NCBI GenBank assembly: GCA_036365515.1
Contig: CM070873.1
Location: forward strand, 82,781,948-82,845,947
Length of the DNA stretch: 64,000 bases
Direction of reading: 5' to 3'
Source of the DNA: Torymus aiolomorphi
Taxonomy: Eukaryota; Arthropoda; Insecta; Hymenoptera; Torymidae
This document shows, piece by piece, positions 57,600 to 64,000 of this stretch. The notes under the pieces are model-generated. The model did no database searches. It was not told the DNA's origin and was given only the letters and a program-made list of their open reading frames with translations. The position numbers were made by a program, and so were the translations under genes. How positions within the stretch are numbered: position 1 is the first letter of the stretch; every line of letters starts with the position of its first letter.

Positions 57600-60500
57600 T
57601 GTCGGTCTTATTATGCAGAGTGTTTTTCCTTTAAATCGTGCGCATTTTTATTATGGAACAGTGTCCGCTTTTCCCTTTTTCCGCGTGGGATTACGCGTGA
57701 GCACTGACATGCGATTTGCATAGAGGAAATATTGAAATTATTCGTTGTCAATAAAGCTTCTCCGTGCGCGCGAGCAAGCGTGCAAGCATTATGAATTTTC
57801 CAGCCAGCTGGGAGTCAACGCGCAGAATACATTGTTAATGTTTTTTTCATCAGTGCGTCCTGATAATGTGCATTTTAAATAAAGAGCTCGAGTATCATGA
57901 TTACAAGTCACTTCGCTTTTTTATTGAGTTATGTTCGCTTTTGCATAGAATTGTATATGTAAATAAAAATATTAATTATTTAATCTAGTAGAAAATCGTG
58001 ATTTTCGCATCCCCTTAATGAATAACATTTAAGGTTGTAGTGTACTGTGAAAAATGAATGCTACTTAAGTTTCTACTTTTTTGTATAAAATTGTTCATTA
58101 ATATTTCATTGTGTAATGTTAAGGTTGTTTACACACAAAGTTTTCTTCCTGTCAACATATCTTCTGTAGACTTTGCGAGTTGCAGGTGCTGTTACATTAC
58201 ATGTATAGAACAATTATACTAACCGGATGCAGGAATTTATAAATAAAATCAAATTAAAATAAACAATATGTGTAATATATTGTTTATATTTATTTCAACA
58301 TTCAATTTCGTACAAATGTTACCGTCTTTTTAAATAAAAATATCTTTAACAATACCAATAATACAGCTTTTACATGTATCGTTTGTATTTCGTTTTTTTT
58401 TTATGTTTGAGAACTCCACACAGACATCTTACATGAAATGTAAATATAAAAACCCGTTAATATTAGGATTTTTGGTTTTTGTACTAAAAAAAGCTATGTA
58501 TATTATGTTACTACACGTAGTTTCTCAAATATAAATACAAATTGTCAACAGCCGTCTATGAATAATAATTTAATTAAAATGATATCACATGTTATTTTTT
58601 AATATCTGCATCCATTGCTCAAACAGCCACTTTATTTGAATATTTATATGAACTTTGTTCTCATTCATCCGCATTTTATATTAATATTTCATGTTTTTTA
58701 CTTTATGTTTTTATGTTTGTCATTTAACTTTGATCAATCGAATTATTAACTGTGCAAAATTCACTGAGAATAACCAATAAATAACATTAAAAAATAAATG
58801 CTTGTATTGATGTCTGATGATATATGAATTTTTATGCTCTTGTAGAATTTCATTAAAAAAACCTGAATTTATAACGCAATTATGATTTCTTTTAATACTT
58901 GATTATCATATGATTTTATAATGCACATTCATTCATTCAAGTATTTAATCAATATTTATTAACAAAACGTGATCAAATTATATTTATTTGTGGACCAAAT
59001 GATATTAAAAGAAATAAGTAATTAAGCATAGAAATCATTGAAGTGATAATTCCATTAAGAATTACAGCACGACTATTCTACTCAGTAAGTACATTATAAT
59101 TTTATATATCTCGATTCTTCAAATATGATTATTTCTTATATATAAAGATATGATTCATTATATGAAAAGAAGTTTTCGTTCCACTTGAGACCTTTTGGCA
59201 TGGAATTGAAACAATTACAACGGAATTGCGATTAGTGCTATGTTTGGAGCTCGCTGACAATCGTCATTTGTTAGTTACAAATAGACCCTCGTCGCCCAGA
59301 GCGCGAGCCTGCTAGTCTGTTTGGTCATGGGCTGTAACCACTGCGCAGCACGCTCAACAGACAGGCTGGCGTGTGCGTGTACGAATATATGCTACGTGTG
59401 AGTTTGGCGCTCAAAAGTCTGATTCGTTCACCTGGCACAAAGCATACAAACACGATTCCACCGAGGTGTGGTAATAGAGCATCCGTGAATTTTCTAACTA
59501 ATTAATTTTTTCCGTTACACAATAAGATACAAACTAGCTTCTGTAAAAGTTTCTTTACTTTTCTGATTTTTTGTTGAAAAATTTATCAATTATAAGAACT
59601 ATAACCACTGAAAGAAATTTATGTATTTGAAAGTAGAAAAAAGAATAATCAACCAGCATACGGTGAATAAAATTGAAATATTTTTTCATATATCGTCGGG
59701 TCGAAAGAAAAAGAAGCTATTTCAAACGCCGAAAATGGAACTATTTGAATTGAGCGCTGACAAGGGAGCTATTGCGAATAAGCACCCATGAAGGTGCTAT
59801 CTCATGAGTAAATTTGTTTTCTCAAAATTGAAGTTGGTAACACACACACATACACAAACGCACACAAATGCACACACGTTTTAGAATACATTTACATACG
59901 ATATATTATTTTAGATTTTTTAAATGCATTCGTGTTTATTTCGTTAATTCTACATATTACAGGAGATTTAGTATCTTTTTGAAATTTGATATCTTTTTGC
60001 TTTAATCATTAAGCTAGAATTGAAATTTCTTCATAACAAAATTGTTATTATAGAATATTTTCTGGTCCTTCTGTTAAAGAGAAACCCTTCGTACAATCTT
60101 AACGTAAATTGTTAGTATTCATTTATTGGTAGGATGCCTATTACGTATGCACATGACTTAATAGGCCATAAAGGTCGTGAAATTCGTATTTAGTAAGACA
60201 AATAAAAATGAAAAGCACTTCCGCATTTCGATCGAATCCAAAAATGGTTTACACTTCCGGACCCGATTGCAATCGAATCCAGAATTCCTTCGCACTTTTG
60301 GCGACTTTCGGCTTGAGGAAGTTCAAAATTTACAACCCTGGTTACAATTCCAAAACAATTAATATTATGTGATGCATTTGTGAGGGCAGTTCGCCAATTG
60401 CTACTACATTAATTCAAGTTAGTTGGACAAGAATTGTAAATAAATTCTTTATATTAAAAAGGTTGAAAATAGATAGAACACAACAAACTATTTGTTTCAG

Positions 60501-60744
60501 AAGTTTAATTATGAATCTGAAATGTATTTAATTAAAATAACGTATCAAAAACACAATTTCCGTTTCTAGTGTTGCCAACTTAAATTCTAAGAGAAAAAAA
60601 TGATTCGCGAGACAGCACTATGTTGGGAGGACATTCCAAATATCTCCTTTTTCAACGCTTGTTCGAAATATTACCTTCTTCAGCGCTCGTTCGAAATAGC
60701 TCATTTTTCTTTCAATCCGATAAAATACTATCTGTCACGCAACA
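57600..60744. other. AT-rich noncoding DNA, possible intron
   Basis: Long AT-rich stretch with no supported exon. (CA)-rich sequence lies at 59840-59876 and a G+C-richer patch at 59260-59420. A 61-codon ORF at 60177-60362 has no domain. Confidence 0.4.
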
Positions 60745-60965
60745 GTCTTTACACGCAATGGACCATAGAGTGAATCAAAATGGATAAGAGGCGTAAAAAT
60801 ATGCAATAACTCAGGCTCCAACTCACGGATCCGAGATTCTAGTCCGGTGCTCTGACCACTAAGCTAATGTCGGGAGACTTGCTCGAAGGCCTCGCGCGCA
60901 TCTTCTTCTTACCATTATGCTGACGCATCAGGGCTTGGATTAACGGTCGAGCTGAGCCCGTGACA
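60745..60965 (-). mobile_element. Second member of the AGA tRNA-like SINE family
   Basis: On the minus strand the order is the same as in the 12.3-kb insertion: TGTCACGG, GTCAGCATAA, a tRNA-like core at 60805-60874 (TTAGCTTAGTGGTCAGAGC, then a 17-nt arm with CTAGAAT loop, anticodon position AGA, then GGATCC), and a GCATATTTTTACGCC-like tail. The T arm is degenerate. The boundaries are approximate. Confidence 0.55.
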
Positions 60966-61259
60966 ACCTAAAACCACATCTGGAAAGTATATACATATAC
61001 ATACACTACAAATTTAGCAAAGTAGTTCATAAAACTCCAGATTTCGCGAAATAATTAAAAAAAATAAATTCCTATTAGCGCTTTGAACCAGAGGAAGTGT
61101 ACTTCTATTTCTTAATAATGGTAGAGCAAAAATACAGAGAAACTCTTCTAAAATGGAGAAAAATCTCATAAAACAGTTAAGTAGGAAAAATAGTTTAACC
61201 TTGTTGTTCCTATTCAGTCCGTTTGAAGCAGCATAAACAGAAGAAAGAACGCGTTTCAT
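60966..61259. other. AT-rich noncoding DNA
   Basis: A minus-strand ORF of 83 codons (61014-61265) has no recognised domain. No other feature. Confidence 0.3.
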
Positions 61260-62110
61260 TTTCAATCAAGCCAAGCCGTCTCTAGCTCCCGAGCACTCGA
61301 GGCGCACAACACTCTCGAGAGCAGTAAAGCCAGCATCTCGCCTTCTTTATAACTCTTTCTTCATCCCGCCCTCAAAAACATATTAGCCGCACCGGCGCTC
61401 CGCAGAGCAGCCGCAGAAAAAGGCTTCCCGTGCGCGTACGTGTATCTCTCCTGTGGGGCCGAATAATCGAGCGGCGGAGTACCTAGACGGATAGGCGAGA
61501 ACGGTCGAGCCCTCCGGGCAGGGAGCTGACCTAAGTGGCCTAAACTCCAGCGCCGGGGGGCAAGGCGGGAGAGAAAGACTTTAGCCGTGCGCTCTAGCCG
61601 TGTTTAATGGATAGATTAAAGAAAGGAGAGCGCGAGAGTTTATCCTATAACACTAACGGTAAATCCTCCCACGATGCAACAGCGTAGCGAGAGCGCGTGC
61701 GGTTCTCGACGTCGTTCGACGTTTCGCCGGGGAGCGAAGCTCGTGCTTTTCCCTCAACGAGGCAAGCAAGAGGGGAAGCGTTGCGCGCGATACTGCAGGG
61801 TGGCAGAGGGAGATGCTGAGTAAGAGAGAACCAATAAAAGTGACCTATTTTACCGTTCGACGTCTACACCCGCTGGGACTCCGAGTAGAAAGCGATACGA
61901 CAGTGACGATGCCTTCCTCTTTACTTGCCGACGATTCTTGCACCCCTGCTCTCCTCCCCGCAAACGATACTCACTCACCGCTTAACTGACGAAAAAATTA
62001 TATTCTTTCGCTTCCGCTCGCTAGATTTCGGCGCTCCTGACTTCTGCGCGCACGCCGTCCTTTTTTCCACAGCTCTTTTGTCACCGTTTAATATGTTTGC
62101 GCATGACGAA
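61260..62110. promoter_or_regulatory. CpG-island-like region
   Basis: About 850 bp of high G+C and CpG, with GAGAG words and pyrimidine runs. No coding frame with domain or splice context is convincing. It may be a promoter or enhancer; evidence is base composition only. Confidence 0.3.
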
Positions 62111-63673
62111 AAGTCGAATTTTAATAGCACTTTGATCTCGTAATTAAAGAGAGAACAAAATGTGGGCGGAAAGAATAAAGTTAATTTTTATATTCTATTA
62201 AATATCGTTGGAATTTATAATTGGCTTGGTTTCACTTCTTTTAAAAAGTAGCCTTTTAAGCGTATTTCTCCGATCCTTTATAATATCACTTGAAAAATAT
62301 TTTCATTGAAATACAAGGGTGTAATATTTCTGAACAAAAATTTTTTGACAATTAATTCAAAGATTAATTACTTTGTCAGAGATTAATTACTTTCGTATAA
62401 ATATTATATTTTTAATGAATGTGATGTTAAATTTTAAGTTCAACACTATAATAACTTACTATTCACTCAATCTTCTGAGCAATATCGGAATAATGACAGA
62501 AAAATTGAATAAACATAAACCATGATCATTTTTTTTTCTTTTGAGATTGGGTGAATCATTGATAACAACAACATGCACAATAAACTATTGTTGACGTTTT
62601 TTCGTCATTTAGATTTCCAATCCAAAAATATTATAAAAGATATTATTGAAAAATTTCTGAGTATACTTTTTGTATAATGGACACCCACGAGATCATGTTT
62701 TTCTAAAAAAAACATACATAAATTAAGGAAATTAATAAAAACCATCGCATTCGTAAGGCGAAAATCGCGTCAGTATTTCACAGCTCTTTGAGGGGCGGTT
62801 AAAAGTATACTTCCCACCTATTTCACATTCATTTTTTCTTCATTTCTTTAATGTTTCACAGTTTGAACCTGGACAAAGGCGTTCTTTAGACTCTTAAATA
62901 ACTAAGTTACACAACCATTACAAAAAATTAGCACAACTTGTTTTTTTGGTAGGTATAAACAATCAATTGAAAAAAATCGATTTTTTCAGGAAAAAATGTG
63001 CCTCTCAAAGGGTTAAGAAAAAATTTGGTCATAAAGACAGTCACTCGTTATATATATTACTTGAGTTTCTAATGCATAGAACTTCCATTTTTAACTAGTT
63101 ATCCTGTAAAGATAGTTTTTGCAACGGGACTAAAAAATTGCTTGGAACTTTTATTTTCTTTAGAAGTGAGAATAACGAGATTTTTTTTTTGTATTTATTA
63201 ACATATGTAAACAAAAGAAATTGGATGCACATATGACTGGAAACACACCATAATTGGATGCACAAGACTAAGATAATATTTTTAATTTAACTTTCTATTC
63301 TTAAGCAGTAGCATCTAAGTGTTGAAATAAGCTGACGGATATTTCATTTGTTGTTGTTATTCTTTATACTCAATTAATAAATTAACGTTTTAGAATATTG
63401 TTAAATTTGAAAACTAAACATAGTTGAGCAGATAAAAGAAATAAATTTTATAGTAAAAGAAAGGCACGATTTAATTTTCGGCGTCAGTTGTTCCGTGACG
63501 ATAGTTGGCATTGAAAAATTTCTAGCACGTAAAGTCACTTTAGCGCATTTTTTACAACTTTCCCGATAAAATATTCGCATAGTTTAAGAAGAGAAGAAAA
63601 GTGACGTCTCACACTCGCCCACCATTTCAGGTTTTAAGGATTATCGAGGTAGAGTTTATTGAAGCATCGGGCG

Positions 63674-63676
<3 letters not shown>
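62111..63676. other. AT-rich noncoding DNA
   Basis: No gene, RNA or inverted repeat is recognised. Confidence 0.4.
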
Positions 63677-63726
<50 letters not shown>

Positions 63727-63828
63727 CAGAAAGAGAGAGACGTCCAACTTCTCGCATGAAAAGAGGGAATGGGGAGGAAACAATGCAGAGAGAGAGGAAG
63801 AGAAAGAGAGGGAGAGAGAGAGAGATCG
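63677..63828. repeat. (GA)n-rich tract
   Basis: Pure GA repeats to about 63723, then purine-rich sequence with further GA runs (63729-63741, 63787-63826). ORFs on both strands are low complexity. Confidence 0.9.
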
Positions 63829-64000
63829 TAAAAGCGCGTCATGGGAGATGAGAGAAATGTAACAATATTGTAGATGCGACAGCGTAAAATTCAATTCCCT
63901 AGTCTTCGATGAGATGCGAGGGCTAGTGGGCAAGAGTTGGAGACATACACGGGCTAGCGGATCTGTCTATTTAATTACCCGTGAGACCGCTATGCATAGC

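Overview
The window looks like one scaffold piece of an insect nuclear genome. Three things point there: non-LTR retrotransposon remains of R1-like and R2-like type, a Penelope-like element, and many (GA)n/(CT)n tracts next to CpG-rich patches in an otherwise AT-rich background without obvious CpG depletion. A hymenopteran such as a parasitoid wasp fits best, but this is inference. There are no operons, no intact long ORFs and no rRNA genes. The DNA reads as intergenic or very long intronic sequence loaded with decayed and non-autonomous mobile elements. One credible host coding exon is visible, at 55.77-55.87 kb.

Layout. 0-8 kb: an interspersed repeat carrying a foldback insertion, a hAT-like element filled with a head-to-head satellite array (1546-3184), two TIR elements (3389-3944, 5142-5378) and a nested long-TIR element (6049-7436). 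8-14 kb: tRNA-like SINE sequences, a GA tract and a cluster of CpG-rich palindromes sharing a loop motif. 14-20.7 kb: microsatellites and four TIR or foldback elements. 20.7-26.9 kb: a tRNA-headed SINE abutting, tail to tail, a dead R1/I-group LINE on the minus strand; an R2-clade remnant follows on the plus strand. 27-33.8 kb: one palindrome half, a TA-flanked MITE, CT/GA tracts and CpG-rich patches.

33.83-43.87 kb: a candidate giant TIR element of about 10 kb (CACTGTTAAAAA ends). It holds a seven-copy, 482-bp higher-order satellite, tandem duplications of its own subterminal sequence and an inserted near-perfect TTAA hairpin. 44-55 kb: more foldbacks, a 5'-truncated Penelope-like element with a hammerhead-like motif, a foldback with two different MITEs at mirror positions, and a 2.8-kb TTAA-flanked inverted-repeat element. 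55.7-64 kb: the signal-peptide exon, then CpG-rich and GA-rich DNA and long AT-rich stretches that may be its first large intron.

The autonomous enzymes seen (R1-like, R2-like, Penelope RT) all carry frameshifts, lost catalytic residues or truncation. No DNA transposase was recognised, so the many TIR elements would have to be moved by enzymes encoded elsewhere. The most unusual structure is the satellite-bearing 33.8-43.9 kb element. TIR superfamily assignments rest on terminal sequence and target duplications read by eye.
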